DNA of 64,000 nt from Actinoallomurus soli (GTDB taxonomy: Bacteria; Actinomycetota; Actinomycetes; Streptosporangiales; Streptosporangiaceae). Positions 16,317-26,451 of the stretch are shown here, piece by piece. The notes beneath the pieces were generated by a model. The model had not been told where the DNA came from. It saw only the letters and a list, made by a program, of their open reading frames with translations, and ran no database searches. The stretch spans positions 992,001 to 1,056,000 of the forward strand of contig NZ_JAMXMV010000001.1 in NCBI RefSeq assembly GCF_024055715.1, in the 5' to 3' direction. Both the position numbers and the translations under genes were made by a program. Each line of letters opens with the position of its first letter. Positions within the stretch are counted from its first letter, which is position 1.

Positions 16317-16937
16317 ATGGATCGCGGCAAGAAACTGATAGCCGCACTGGGCCTGACTGTGCTCGGTGCCGGTGGTTTCGGCGGGGGTCTTCAAGGCGCC
16401 ACGGCGATGGCTCTGACCAGTGCCCCTCCTGTCCGGACGGTGGCCGGCGCCGGACTTCCCCGCAGTGAGCCGCCCCCCTGGTGGGATGGCCGATCGGGGC
16501 ACGGCCGGTACGGAGAAGGCCGGTACGAGAGCAGCCGCCATGAGAGGGGCCGGTACGAGAGCAGCCGGTACGAGAGGAGCCGGTACGGACCAAGCCGGTA
16601 CGGAGAAGGCCGCTACGAGAGCAGCCGCCATGAGAGGGGCCGGTACGAGAGCAGCCGGTACGAGAGGAGCCGGTACGGACCAAGCCGGTACGGAGAGGGC
16701 CCGTTCGGACCCGGCCGGTACGAACCCGGTCGGTACGAAGGCCGCCGGTATGGACCAGGCCGCTATGTCGGTGTGCCGTACGAGCGCACCAGGATCCGGA
16801 GTTCCGAGTCGGAGCGCACCAGGTCCGAGCGCACCAGGTTCCGGGAAACCGGCTACGGGGGCGGCGGGTACAGCCGTCACACTTCCGAGCGCGGATCGAC
16901 TCGAAGCAGGTCGTCCGAGACCACCAGGTACGGATGA
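16317..16937 (+). CDS. Secreted Arg/Tyr/Ser-rich tandem-repeat protein
   Basis: The 206-residue protein begins at an ATG with GGAGGG 5 bases upstream and has a signal peptide (residues 1-32, basic start, hydrophobic core, AxA-like end at ATAMA). After a Pro/Trp linker, residues 62-150 are built from RYE/SRY/GRY units. A 30-residue module (GRYGEGRYESSRHERGRY then ESSRYERSRYGPS) is present twice in full and once in part. It is very basic and Tyr-rich, with no Cys. I do not recognise a family. The composition suggests a surface or envelope-associated, intrinsically disordered protein binding acidic polymer. The antisense and +1 frames are also open across the repeats, but only this frame has a ribosome site and a signal. 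Confidence 0.6.
   Translation: MDRGKKLIAALGLTVLGAGGFGGGLQGATAMALTSAPPVRTVAGAGLPRSEPPPWWDGRSGHGRYGEGRYESSRHERGRYESSRYERSRYGPSRYGEGRYESSRHERGRYESSRYERSRYGPSRYGEGPFGPGRYEPGRYEGRRYGPGRYVGVPYERTRIRSSESERTRSERTRFRETGYGGGGYSRHTSERGSTRSRSSETTRYG
16506..16700 (+). repeat. 90-bp tandem repeat inside the secreted repeat-protein gene
   Basis: Units start at 16506, 16596 and 16686. The first two are complete (90 bases, 30 codons) and differ at very few positions, for example CGGTAC versus CGCTAC in the unit's third codon group. The third is cut short at about 16700, where the sequence diverges into related GRY/ERT units. The near-identity at DNA level points to recent unequal crossing-over or slippage, so copy number is likely variable among strains. 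Confidence 0.85.
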
Positions 16938-17002
16938 TCCGCGATAGGGAGTCTCATCCGGCCCGCGGTCAGCTGAGTGCCCTCTTGTGCGAGATGTGAG
17001 CC

Positions 17003-17016
17003 ATGTGACATTTTAC
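17003..17016 (+). promoter_or_regulatory. Putative GntR operator upstream of hydroxyproline oxidase genes
   Basis: ATGTGACATTTTAC lies 5 bases before the GTG start at 17022. The same sequence with one change (ATGTGACATTTCAC) occurs inverted at 19853-19866 before the second transcription unit. Its core is GTGA-N4-T(T/C)AC, the GT...AC half-site pattern used by FadR-type GntR repressors such as the one encoded at 26682. The pair of matches is seen; regulator assignment is inference. Confidence 0.55.
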
Positions 17017-17021
17017 CGCTC

Positions 17022-18164
17022 GTGAGCAGTGCTGACGTGGTGATCGTCGGCGGTGGCGTCGTCGGTGCCGCGTGCGCGTACTACGCGGCGCGGGCCGGGC
17101 TGACGGTGACCGTCGTGGAGCGCGGCGCGGTGGCCGGAGGCACCACCGGGGCGGGGGAGGGCAATCTCCTCGTCTCCGACAAGGAGCCCGGGCCGGAGCT
17201 CGACCTCGCCGTCCTGTCCTCCGCGCGGTGGGCGGAGCTCGCCGCCGAGGACGGACTCGGCGCGGCGGTCGAGTACGAGCCCAAGGGCGGTCTCGTCGTC
17301 GCCGAGACCGAGGAGGGCGTGGCCGGGCTCGCCGGGCTGGCGGTCGAGCAGCGGGCCGCGGGCGTCGACGCGGTCGAGGTTCCCGCCGCCGAGCTGACCG
17401 GCTACGAGCCCCACCTCGCGCCCGACCTGGCCGGCGGCATGTTCTACCCGCAGGACGCGCAGGTCCAGCCGATGCTGGCCGCCGCGCACCTGCTGCGCGC
17501 GTCGGGAGCCGAGGTCCGTACGGGCGTCACCGTGACCGGGATGCTGCGAAGCGGCGACCGGGTCACCGGGGTCCGCACCGACCGGGGCGACCTCGCCGCC
17601 GGAGCGGTGGTGAACGCCGCCGGCACCTGGGGCGGGGAGGTCGCGGCCCTGGCCGGGGTGACCGTCCCGATCCTGCCGCGCCGGGGCTTCATCCTCGTCA
17701 CCGAGCCGCTGCCGCCGCTGATCCGGCACAAGGTGTACGCGGCCGAGTACGTCGCGAACGTCGCGAGCGACGACGAGGGGCTGGAGTCCTCCGCCGTCGT
17801 CGAGGGCACCCCGGCCGGCACGATCCTGATCGGCGCCAGCCGCGAGCGGGTCGGGTTCGACCGCACGCTGTCGATGGCGGCGCTGCGGCGGCTGGCCCGC
17901 CAGGCGATCCGGCTGTTCCCGGCGCTCGGCGACGTCGCGGCGATCCGCGCCTACTGCGGGTTCCGGCCCTACTGCCCCGACCACCTGCCGGTCATCGGCC
18001 CCGACCCGCGCGCCGAGGGGCTGCTGCACGCCTGCGGCCACGAGGGCGCCGGGATCGGCCTGGCGGCGGCGACCGGCCACCTGCTCGCCCAGTCCCTCAC
18101 CGGCGCGCCGCCGGACCTCGACCTGCACCCGTTCCGCCCCGACCGTTTCCCGGAGCACCCATGA
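17022..18164 (+). CDS. FAD-dependent D-hydroxyproline dehydrogenase subunit (DadA/HcnC-like)
   Basis: The 380-residue protein has an N-terminal Rossmann FAD site, VVIVGGGVVGAACAYYAA (residues 6-23), and the C-terminal GHEGAGIGLAAATG flavin-capping motif of the DAO/glycine-oxidase family. RPYCPDHLPVIGP precedes the latter. It should be the catalytic flavoprotein that oxidises cis-4-hydroxy-D-proline to 1-pyrroline-4-hydroxy-2-carboxylate, passing electrons through the two following gene products. GTG 17022 gives the normal family N-terminus but has no Shine-Dalgarno sequence, and an operator-like site ends 5 bases upstream, so the mRNA may be leaderless. It overlaps the ferredoxin-like gene by ATGA. 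Confidence 0.82.
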   Translation: MSSADVVIVGGGVVGAACAYYAARAGLTVTVVERGAVAGGTTGAGEGNLLVSDKEPGPELDLAVLSSARWAELAAEDGLGAAVEYEPKGGLVVAETEEGVAGLAGLAVEQRAAGVDAVEVPAAELTGYEPHLAPDLAGGMFYPQDAQVQPMLAAAHLLRASGAEVRTGVTVTGMLRSGDRVTGVRTDRGDLAAGAVVNAAGTWGGEVAALAGVTVPILPRRGFILVTEPLPPLIRHKVYAAEYVANVASDDEGLESSAVVEGTPAGTILIGASRERVGFDRTLSMAALRRLARQAIRLFPALGDVAAIRAYCGFRPYCPDHLPVIGPDPRAEGLLHACGHEGAGIGLAAATGHLLAQSLTGAPPDLDLHPFRPDRFPEHP

Positions 18165-18412
18165 GCCAGTTCGTCTTCGAGGGGCGGCCCGTGCCGTTCG
18201 AACCGGGCCAGAGCATCGGCGCCGCCCTGACCGCCGCGGGCATCCGCTCATGGCGTACGACGCGGTTCGGCGGGCGGCCGCGCGGGCTGTACTGCGGGAT
18301 CGGCGTGTGCTTCGACTGCCTGGTCACCGTCAACGACCGCCCGTCGCTGCGGGCCTGCATGGTCGAGGCGCGGGAGGGCGACACGGTGGAGGGCGGTGAC
18401 CGGGATGCGTGA
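18161..18412 (+). CDS. Small [2Fe-2S] protein, subunit of D-hydroxyproline dehydrogenase
   Basis: The 83-residue protein is a Fer2_4-type ferredoxin domain. Four cysteines, Cys45, Cys50, Cys53 and Cys66, in the order C-x4-C-x2-C-x12-C (YCGIGVCFDC and LRAC), bind one plant-type [2Fe-2S] cluster. The length matches HcnA/OoxX-like subunits that link a DAO-type flavoprotein to a second FAD subunit. The gene overlaps its upstream neighbour by ATGA, and its 3' end overlaps the following gene, so the three subunits are made together. Confidence 0.85.
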   Translation: MSQFVFEGRPVPFEPGQSIGAALTAAGIRSWRTTRFGGRPRGLYCGIGVCFDCLVTVNDRPSLRACMVEAREGDTVEGGDRDA

Positions 18413-19802
18413 CCTGGTGGTGATCGGCGCGGGCCCGGCGGGCCTGGCGGCGGCGGTGGCCGCGGCGACGGCCGGACTGGACGTCGCGCTCGTCGACGCG
18501 GGACGAAGGCCCGGCGGGCAGTACTACCGGCACCACGCGGCCGAGACGGGCCGTCTCCACCACGATTGGGACGCCTTCGTACGGCTCCGGGGCGCGCTCG
18601 ACCGGCTCACGTACCTGCCGGGGCACCGGGTGTGGCACGTCGAGGACGGGTTCACCGTGCACGCCCTCACCGGTGACCGCGACGAGCGCCCGGTACGGAT
18701 CGGCGCGCGGGCGCTGGTCGTCGCGACGGGGGCGCACGACCGGTCGCTGCCGTTCCCCGGCTGGGACCTGCCGGGCGTGCTGACCGCGGGCGGCGCGCAG
18801 GCGCTGCTGAAGGGCGACCGGGTCACGGCGGGCGAGAGGATCGTCGTGGCGGGCACCGGACCGTTCCTGCTGCCCGTGGCCACCGGCCTGGCCGGGGCCG
18901 GCGCGACGATCGCCGGCGTCTTCGAGGCGAACCGCCCGTACGGCTTCGCCCGGCACGTCGCCCGGCACCCGGACAAGGCGCGGGAGGGCGCGGGCTACGC
19001 CGCCCTGCTGGCCCGGCATCGCATCCCGTACCGCACCGGCCACGCCGTCGTCGCCGCGCACGGGGACGACCGGGTCGAGGCGGTCACCGTCGCCCGTCTC
19101 GACCGGGACTGGGCGCCGGTGCGCGAGCGCGTCATCGCGTGCGACACGGTCGCGGTCGGTCATGGCTTCACACCGCAGCTGGAGCTCCCGCTGCAGCTCG
19201 GCTGCGCCACCCGGATGGACGCCGACGGCAGCCTGGTCGTCGCGGTCGACGTCGCGCAGCGCACCAGCGTGCCCGGCGTGTACGCTGCGGGGGAGACCAC
19301 CGGGGTCGGCGGCGCGCAGCTCTCCCTCGTCGAGGGCGAGCTGGCCGGGCTGGCCGTCGCGGAGGCCGCGGGCGGGGTCGCCCCGGACCCGGCCGGCGTC
19401 CAGCGGCTGCTGGCCCGCCGCCGGCGGCTGCGCGCGTTCGCGGCGGCCATGCACGCGGCGTACCCGGTCCGTCCCGGCTGGATGGACCGGCTGCGGGACG
19501 ACACGCTCGTCTGCCGCTGCGAGGAGGTGACCTGCGGGCGGCTGGCCGAGGCGGCCGAGCTCGGCGCCACCGGCCCGCGGTCGGCCAAGCTCCTCAGCCG
19601 GGCCGGCATGGGCCGGTGCCAGGGCCGGGTGTGCGGCTACGCGACGGCCTGGCTCACGACCGGCGTCTGCGGCCGGATCCCGGGCCCGGAGGACCTGCTC
19701 GGAACGGCGCGACGGCCGATCGCCCAGCCCGTACGCCTCCGCGACCTCGCCGGGGAGCCCGAGAACCCGCGCGACGAAAACCATCCGATTAACCCGGCAT
19801 AA
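18405..19802 (+). CDS. FAD/NAD(P)-binding oxidoreductase with C-terminal BFD-like iron-sulfur domain (HcnB/OoxA-like)
   Basis: ATG 18405 is preferred, since GGAGGG lies about 11 bases upstream; GTG 18396 would sit too near it. The 465-residue product begins with DLVVIGAGPAGLAAAV (FAD site), has a second GxGxxG-like segment around 150 (VVAGTGPFLLPVATG) and ATGAHDRSLPFPG. A C-terminal BFD-like [2Fe-2S] domain carries CRCEEVTCG and GRCQGRVCG. This arrangement is that of the alpha subunit of hydrogen-cyanide-synthase/octopine-oxidase-type complexes, which includes the D-hydroxyproline dehydrogenase LhpE-like subunit. It would pass electrons from the substrate flavoprotein to an acceptor, probably the respiratory chain. 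It closes the first transcription unit of the cluster. Confidence 0.83.
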   Translation: MRDLVVIGAGPAGLAAAVAAATAGLDVALVDAGRRPGGQYYRHHAAETGRLHHDWDAFVRLRGALDRLTYLPGHRVWHVEDGFTVHALTGDRDERPVRIGARALVVATGAHDRSLPFPGWDLPGVLTAGGAQALLKGDRVTAGERIVVAGTGPFLLPVATGLAGAGATIAGVFEANRPYGFARHVARHPDKAREGAGYAALLARHRIPYRTGHAVVAAHGDDRVEAVTVARLDRDWAPVRERVIACDTVAVGHGFTPQLELPLQLGCATRMDADGSLVVAVDVAQRTSVPGVYAAGETTGVGGAQLSLVEGELAGLAVAEAAGGVAPDPAGVQRLLARRRRLRAFAAAMHAAYPVRPGWMDRLRDDTLVCRCEEVTCGRLAEAAELGATGPRSAKLLSRAGMGRCQGRVCGYATAWLTTGVCGRIPGPEDLLGTARRPIAQPVRLRDLAGEPENPRDENHPINPA

Positions 19803-19829
19803 CGGACGGATCACGAGTCCGGCCACGTA

Positions 19830-19866
19830 TTGACGGCCGCGCTCGGTCCAACGTGAAATGTCACAT
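19830..19866 (+). promoter_or_regulatory. Promoter and overlapping GntR-type operator before the deaminase/epimerase/transporter unit
   Basis: TTGACG (19830-19835) and TGAAAT (19854-19859), 18 bases apart, form a plausible sigma-70-type promoter in the 82-base gap. The palindromic GTGA-AATG-TCAC (19853-19864), extending to GTGAAATGTCACAT, overlaps the -10 box and matches, in inverted orientation, the site at 17003-17016. AAGGGAG at 19872-19878 then serves the deaminase ATG. A repressor bound here would block polymerase. Confidence 0.55.
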
Positions 19867-19884
19867 CGCACAAGGGAGAACCGC

Positions 19885-20781
19885 ATGAGTGTCCCCCGTA
19901 AGCCCTGGCACGGCGTCCTCGTCGCGACCGCGCTGCCGTTGCGCGAGGACCTGTCGGTCGACTTCGACCGGTACGCCGAGCACGTCCGCGGACTGATCGA
20001 CGCGGGGTGCGACGGCGTGTGCCCCAACGGTTCGCTCGGCGAGTACCAGAACCTCACTCCCGACGAGCGGGCGCGGGTCGTGCGGACCGCCGTCGAGGCG
20101 ATCGGCGGCGACCGGGTCGTGCCCGGGGTCGCGGCGTACGGCTCCGCGGACTCGCGGCGCTGGGCCGAGCAGGCCGCCGAGGCGGGCGCGTCCGCGGTGC
20201 TCCTGCTCCCGCCGAACGCCTACCGCGCGGACGACCGGATCGTCGAGGCCCACTACGCCGAGGTCGCCAAGGCGGGCATGCCGATCGTCGCGTACAACAA
20301 CCCGTACGACACCAAGGTGGACCTGACCCCGGAACTGCTGGCCCGCCTGCACGGGGCCGGTCACATCGTCGCGGTCAAGGAGTTCAGCGGCGACGTGCGC
20401 CGCGCCTACCGGATCGCCGAGCTGGCCCCCGAGCTGGACCTGCTGATCGGCGCGGACGACGTGACGCTGGAGCTGGCCATCGCCGGCGCCAAGGGCTGGG
20501 TCGCCGGGTACCCCAACGCCCTGCCGAAGGCGAGCGTCGCGCTGTACCGGGCGGCCGTCGCGGGCGACCTGGAGCGGGCGCTGCCGCTGTACCGCGCGCT
20601 GCACCCGCTGCTGCGCTGGGACTCCCGTACCGAGTTCGTCCAGGCGATCAAGCTGTCGATGGACGTCATGGGCCGGTACGGCGGGCCCTGCCGCCCGCCC
20701 CGCCTTTCGCTGACCGAGGAGCAGGCCGCGACCGTGCGGGCCGCCACGGAGGCCGCCGCGCACCTGGAGAGCAATGCGTAG
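19885..20781 (+). CDS. DHDPS-family 1-pyrroline-4-hydroxy-2-carboxylate deaminase
   Basis: ATG 19885 follows AAGGGAG by 6 bases. The 298-residue protein is a (beta/alpha)8 barrel of the dihydrodipicolinate synthase family. NGSLGEYQNLTPDER is the substrate-loop strand, YNNPYDT carries the conserved Tyr, and IVAVKEFSGD carries the Schiff-base Lys. Conversion of 1-pyrroline-4-hydroxy-2-carboxylate to 2-oxoglutarate semialdehyde, with release of ammonia, is assigned from context: a D-hydroxyproline dehydrogenase on one side and a proline-racemase-family epimerase overlapping by 8 bases on the other. Motifs alone would also allow another DHDPS-like aldolase or hydratase. Confidence 0.82.
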   Translation: MSVPRKPWHGVLVATALPLREDLSVDFDRYAEHVRGLIDAGCDGVCPNGSLGEYQNLTPDERARVVRTAVEAIGGDRVVPGVAAYGSADSRRWAEQAAEAGASAVLLLPPNAYRADDRIVEAHYAEVAKAGMPIVAYNNPYDTKVDLTPELLARLHGAGHIVAVKEFSGDVRRAYRIAELAPELDLLIGADDVTLELAIAGAKGWVAGYPNALPKASVALYRAAVAGDLERALPLYRALHPLLRWDSRTEFVQAIKLSMDVMGRYGGPCRPPRLSLTEEQAATVRAATEAAAHLESNA

Positions 20782-21778
20782 CAGGCACGTGTTCCACGCC
20801 GTGGACTCGCACACCGAGGGGATGCCGACCCGCGTCGTCACCGGCGGCGTCGGCGTCATCCCCGGCGCGACGATGTTCGAGCGGCGCGCGTACTTCATGG
20901 AGCACCTCGACCACATCCGCACGCTGCTGATGTACGAGCCGCGCGGGCACGCGTCGATGAGCGGCGCGATCCTGCAGCCGCCGACCCGGCCGGACGCCGA
21001 CTACGGCGTGCTGTACATCGAGGTGTCCGGCTGCCTGCCGATGTGCGGGCACGGCACGATCGGCGTGGCCACCGTGCTGGTCGAGACCGGGATGGTCGAG
21101 GTCGTCGAGCCGGTCACCACGATCCGGCTGGACACGCCCGCCGGGCTCGTCGTCGCCGAGGTGGAGGTGCGCGAGGGCGCGGCGAGGAGCGTGACGATCC
21201 GGAACGTCCCGTCGTTCGTCGACGCCCTCGACCAGACCGTCGACGTGCCGGGCATCGGGCCCGTCACGTACGACATGGCCTACGGCGGCAACTTCTACGC
21301 GATCCTGCCGATCGAGCGGGTCGGGCTGCCGTTCGACCGGGAACGCAAGAACGACATCCTGACCGCCGGCCTGGCGATGATGGCGGCGATCAACGAGCAG
21401 CGCCACCCCGTGCACCCGGAGAACCCCGACATCGCGGGCTGCCACCACGTGCAGTTCGTCGCGCCCGGCTCGGACGCGAAGCACTCCCGGCACGCGATGG
21501 CGATCCATCCGGGGTGGTTCGACCGCTCGCCGTGCGGCACCGGCACCTCCGCCCGGCTCGCCCAGCTGCACGCGCGCGGGGAGCTCGCGCCGGGCGCGGA
21601 GTTCGTCAACGAGTCGTTCATCGGCAGCCGGTTCGTCGGCCGGATCGCCGAGGAGACCACCGTCGGCGGCTCGCGGCCCGCGATCGTCCCGGCCATCACC
21701 GGCCGGGCCTGGGTGACCGGCACGGCGCAGTACCTGCTCGACCCCGACGACCCCTTCCCCGAGGGGTTCCTCCTCTGA
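20774..21778 (+). CDS. 4-hydroxyproline 2-epimerase (proline racemase family)
   Basis: The 334-residue protein has both catalytic cysteines of true epimerases, in MCGHGTIG (about residue 92) and SPCGTGTSARLA (about 254). Dehydratases of the family have Thr at the first position, so this should be a two-base epimerase. It would convert trans-4-hydroxy-L-proline to cis-4-hydroxy-D-proline in the cytoplasm, feeding the D-hydroxyproline dehydrogenase. HAVDSHTEGMPTRVV is the usual N-terminal signature. It overlaps the deaminase gene by 8 bases. Proline racemase itself is less likely, because the neighbours form a hydroxyproline route. Confidence 0.87.
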   Translation: MRSRHVFHAVDSHTEGMPTRVVTGGVGVIPGATMFERRAYFMEHLDHIRTLLMYEPRGHASMSGAILQPPTRPDADYGVLYIEVSGCLPMCGHGTIGVATVLVETGMVEVVEPVTTIRLDTPAGLVVAEVEVREGAARSVTIRNVPSFVDALDQTVDVPGIGPVTYDMAYGGNFYAILPIERVGLPFDRERKNDILTAGLAMMAAINEQRHPVHPENPDIAGCHHVQFVAPGSDAKHSRHAMAIHPGWFDRSPCGTGTSARLAQLHARGELAPGAEFVNESFIGSRFVGRIAEETTVGGSRPAIVPAITGRAWVTGTAQYLLDPDDPFPEGFLL

Positions 21779-21817
21779 CCTTCCGCTCCTTAAGACCCCG
21801 AACCGACCGCCCGACGC

Positions 21818-21840
21818 GGCGCGGCCGTCCCGGCCGCGCC
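21818..21840 (+). terminator. Perfect 10-bp hairpin between epimerase and importer genes
   Basis: GGCGCGGCCG (21818-21827) pairs perfectly with CGGCCGCGCC (21831-21840) around a TCC loop. No T-run follows. It sits in the 119-base gap before the binding-protein gene and could be a partial terminator or an mRNA 5'-stabilising structure that sets the level of the abundantly needed binding protein. Confidence 0.5.
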
Positions 21841-21897
21841 GCCATCTCCCCGTACCCACTCTCCCCCTATCCGTCGCTCACGCATCGGAGATCCCCA

Positions 21898-23052
21898 ATG
21901 ATGAGGAAAGCAGCGCTCGGCGTCGCGCTGGCGGCGACCGCTCTGACCGCCTCGGCCTGTGGCCAGGGCGTGCTCGGCGGCGACAGCAAGAAGGACAAGG
22001 GCCCCATCCTGCTCGGGATGGACATCCCCCTGTCCGGGAGCAGCGCCGACATCGGCCCGTACATGAAGAACGGCGCCCAGATGGCGATCGACGAGATCAA
22101 CGCGAAGGGCGGTGTGATCGGCCGCAAGCTGCAGCTGCGCGCCGAGGACGACGCCTGCGACCCGAAGACGGCGGTCGCCGCCGCGAACAAGCTGGTCGCC
22201 GCGAACGTCGCGGTCTCGGTCGGCGGGTACTGCTCGGGCGCGACCCTGCCCACGCTGCCGGTCTTCGACCGCCGCAAGATCCCGATGATCATCCCGGCGG
22301 CCAACTCCACCGAGCTGGTCGACCAGAAGCTCAAGCACGTGTTCTTCGTCAACGGCACCGGTGACCAGCAGGCCGTCGCCGCGATGACCTGGATGACCAA
22401 GAGCGGCGCCAAGCGGGTCGCGCTCCTGCACGACAACACGTCCTACTCCAAGGACATCGCGGTGCGCACCGCCGCCGAGCTCGACAAGCCGGGCGGCCCC
22501 GACAAGGCGACGCTGGACGCGGTCAACCCGGGGGAGAGCGACTACTCCGCGAACGTCGCCAATCTGCTGCGTTCCAAGCCCGACTTCGTCTACTGGACCG
22601 GCTACTACCAGGAGGGCGGCCTGATCCTGCGGCAGCTCCGGCAGGCCGGGTACAAGGGCAAATTCATGGTCGCCGACGGCTCGGTGGACGCCAAGCTCGT
22701 CAAGATCGCCGGGGGGACCGCCGCCGAGGGCGCGTACGCGACGATGACCCAGACCCCGGACACCATCCAGGGCGCGGAGAACTGGATCGCCGGCTACAAG
22801 CAGAAGTTCGGCGCCGACCCCGGCCCGTACTCCACCCAGTCCTACGACGCCGTGCGCGTCGCGGCCGAGGCCATCAGGAAGGCCGGCAGCACCGACGGCG
22901 ACAAGCTCGTCACGGCGCTGGAGGGCATCAACGGGCTGCAGCTGTTCTCCGGTCCGCTGAAGTTCACCGACCGGCACACGCTCACCAGCGGCGGCTTCGT
23001 GATCCTCGTCGTCAAGAACGGCAAGTTCGTGCTCCAGGACGCGCTGAAGTAG
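21898..23052 (+). CDS. livK: Substrate-binding lipoprotein of a branched-chain amino-acid-type ABC importer
   Basis: The 384-residue protein (ATG with GGAG 9 bases upstream) has a lipoprotein signal: KAALGVALAATALTASAC with Cys at about residue 22. The mature part begins ILLGMDIPLSGSSADIG and continues with a type I periplasmic-binding fold (NAKGGVIGRKLQL; ARLVAANVAVSVGG-like segment). It would capture hydroxyproline, or a related amino acid, outside the membrane and pass it to LivHM. It is the first of five importer genes placed directly after the hydroxyproline enzymes, which supports that substrate. Confidence 0.88.
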   Translation: MMRKAALGVALAATALTASACGQGVLGGDSKKDKGPILLGMDIPLSGSSADIGPYMKNGAQMAIDEINAKGGVIGRKLQLRAEDDACDPKTAVAAANKLVAANVAVSVGGYCSGATLPTLPVFDRRKIPMIIPAANSTELVDQKLKHVFFVNGTGDQQAVAAMTWMTKSGAKRVALLHDNTSYSKDIAVRTAAELDKPGGPDKATLDAVNPGESDYSANVANLLRSKPDFVYWTGYYQEGGLILRQLRQAGYKGKFMVADGSVDAKLVKIAGGTAAEGAYATMTQTPDTIQGAENWIAGYKQKFGADPGPYSTQSYDAVRVAAEAIRKAGSTDGDKLVTALEGINGLQLFSGPLKFTDRHTLTSGGFVILVVKNGKFVLQDALK

Positions 23053-23062
23053 GCCCCGGTCC

Positions 23063-23952
23063 ATGTCACAGCTGATCTGGAACGGCCTGTTCGTCGGCTC
23101 GTTCTACGCCCTGGTCGCGCTGGGCTACAGCATGGTGTACGGCATCATCAAGCTGCTCAACTTCGCCCACGGCGACCTGTACATGCTCGGCGCGTTCAGC
23201 GGGTTCGCGATGCTCGGGGCGATGGGCGGGCTGGTGAAGTCCTCCTCGCTCGTCGCCCTGTTCGTCGTGCTGATCCTCACGATGGTGGCGACCGGCCTGT
23301 CCGGCGTCGTCATCGAGCGGGTCGCCTACCGGCCGCTGCGCGGCGCGCCCCGGCTCTCGCTGCTGATCACCGCGGTCGGCGCGTCGTTCGCCCTGGAGTA
23401 CGGCACCCGCATCGTCGCCGGACCGAACCCGAAGGTCTACCAGGTCCGGCTCGACGGCACGGCGCTGCACGTCCTCGGCGCGCTGATCACCTGGCAGCAG
23501 CTCGCCCTGATGGCGGTCTCCATCGTCCTCATGGTCGCGCTGAACCTTCTGATCACCCGGACCCGGCAGGGCCGCGCGATGCGGGCCATCGCCCTGGACC
23601 CGAAGGCGTGCCTGCTCATGGGCATCGACGTCGACAAGGTGATCTCCCGGACGTTCTTCATCGGCTCCGCGCTCGCCGGGGCGGCGGGCGTCATGGCCGG
23701 CGGCTACTACGGGAAGATCGACTTCCTGATGGGCTTCATCATCGGGCTCAAGGCGTTCACCGCGGCGGTCATCGGCGGGATCGGCAACATCCCCGGCACG
23801 ATGCTCGGCGGCCTGCTGCTCGGCCTGCTGGAGTCGTTCGGCACGCACTTCGTCGGCGGCCAGTGGCGCGACGTCTTCGCGTTCGGCTTCCTCATCCTGT
23901 TCCTGACCGTGCGGCCCACCGGCCTGCTCGGCGAACGCGTCACGGAGCGGGT

Positions 23953-23956
<4 letters not shown>
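23063..23956 (+). CDS. livH: Branched-chain amino-acid-type ABC permease LivH
   Basis: The 297-residue membrane protein has about eight hydrophobic segments and the LivH N-terminal pattern LIWNGLFVGSFYALVALGYSMVYGIIKLLNFAHGD, of which ALVALGYSMVYGIIKLLNFA is the most conserved part. The cytoplasmic coupling loop is GRAMRAIALDPKACLLMGID. It starts 10 bases after the binding protein and ends with an ATGA overlap into the second permease. It forms half of the transmembrane channel for the presumed hydroxyproline importer. Confidence 0.92.
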
Positions 23957-24944
<988 letters not shown>

Positions 24945-24945
<1 letters not shown>

Positions 24946-25737
24946 TGCTGGAAGTCGAGGACCTTCGGCTGTCCTTCGGCGGTGTACTGGCCGTGGACGG
25001 GCTGTCATTCGGCGTCGGCGCGGGCGAGATCGTCTCGGTGATCGGCCCGAACGGCGCGGGCAAGACGTCGGCGTTCAACTGCGTCACCGGGTTCTACAAG
25101 CCCACGGCCGGCCGGATCCGCATTGACGGCGCGGACGTGACCGGGCGGCGGCCCTCCCTGATCGCCTCCCGGGGCGTCTCCCGCACGTTCCAGAACCTGC
25201 GGGTGTTCGGCGAGATGTCGGTGCTGGACAACGTACGGGCCGGCACGCACCTGTGGCTGCGCCAGCGGGTCGTCGACGCGCTGCTGCACACGCCCCGGTA
25301 CCGCCGCAGCGAGCGCGAGGGCACCGAGGAGGCGCATAAGTGGCTCGACTTCGTCGGCCTCCGTGGTGACCGGGCCGGGCTCGTACGGAACCTGCCGTAC
25401 GGTGAGCAGCGCCGGGTCGAGATCGCCCGCGCGCTGGCCCGTCGGCCGAAGCTGCTGCTGCTCGATGAGCCCGCCGCCGGGCTGAACCACGGCGAGAAGG
25501 CCGAGCTGCTCGACCTGATCCGGCGGATCCGCGACCTCGGCATCGCGATCGCGCTGATCGAGCACGACATGGGCCTGGTCATGGAGGTCTCCGACCGGGT
25601 CGTCGTGCTCAACTTCGGCCGGGAGATCGCCGACGGGCCGCCCGAACAGGTCCGCGCCGATCCGGCGGTCATCGAGGCGTACCTCGGGCGGGACGCCGAC
25701 GAGGCGGAGATCGAGGCGGCCAGAGAGGAGGTCGGCG

Positions 25738-25754
<17 letters not shown>
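24945..25754 (+). CDS. livG: ABC ATPase LivG
   Basis: The 269-residue ATPase starts at ATG 24945, overlapping the LivM stop. Walker A is GPNGAGKTS, the LivG-specific RGVSRTFQNLRVF follows, the signature is LPYGEQRRVEIARAL (YGEQ in place of SGGQ, common in LivG), and Walker B is LLLLDEPAAGL. The D-loop is HGEKAELL. A C-terminal acidic tail of about 25 residues is rich in Glu and Ala. It energises import with LivF. Its 3' end overlaps livF by 17 bases. Confidence 0.92.
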
Positions 25755-26448
<694 letters not shown>

Positions 26449-26451
26449 CCC

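Noticed and set aside
16155-16880. Antisense frame of 241 codons over the repeat-protein gene, rich in VPAxxVPA repeats
   Set aside because: It is a shadow of the 90-bp repeats. It has no signal or ribosome site, and the plus-strand frame has both.
16420-16947. +1 frame over the repeat gene with A-G-T repeats that looks pentapeptide-like
   Set aside because: No start context, and the periodicity is imposed by the DNA repeat; the register lacks the A(D/N)LxX consensus.
20774-21778. trans-3-hydroxyproline dehydratase as function of the proline-racemase-family protein
   Set aside because: Both catalytic positions are Cys (MCGHG and SPCGTG), which fits an epimerase rather than the Thr-containing dehydratases.
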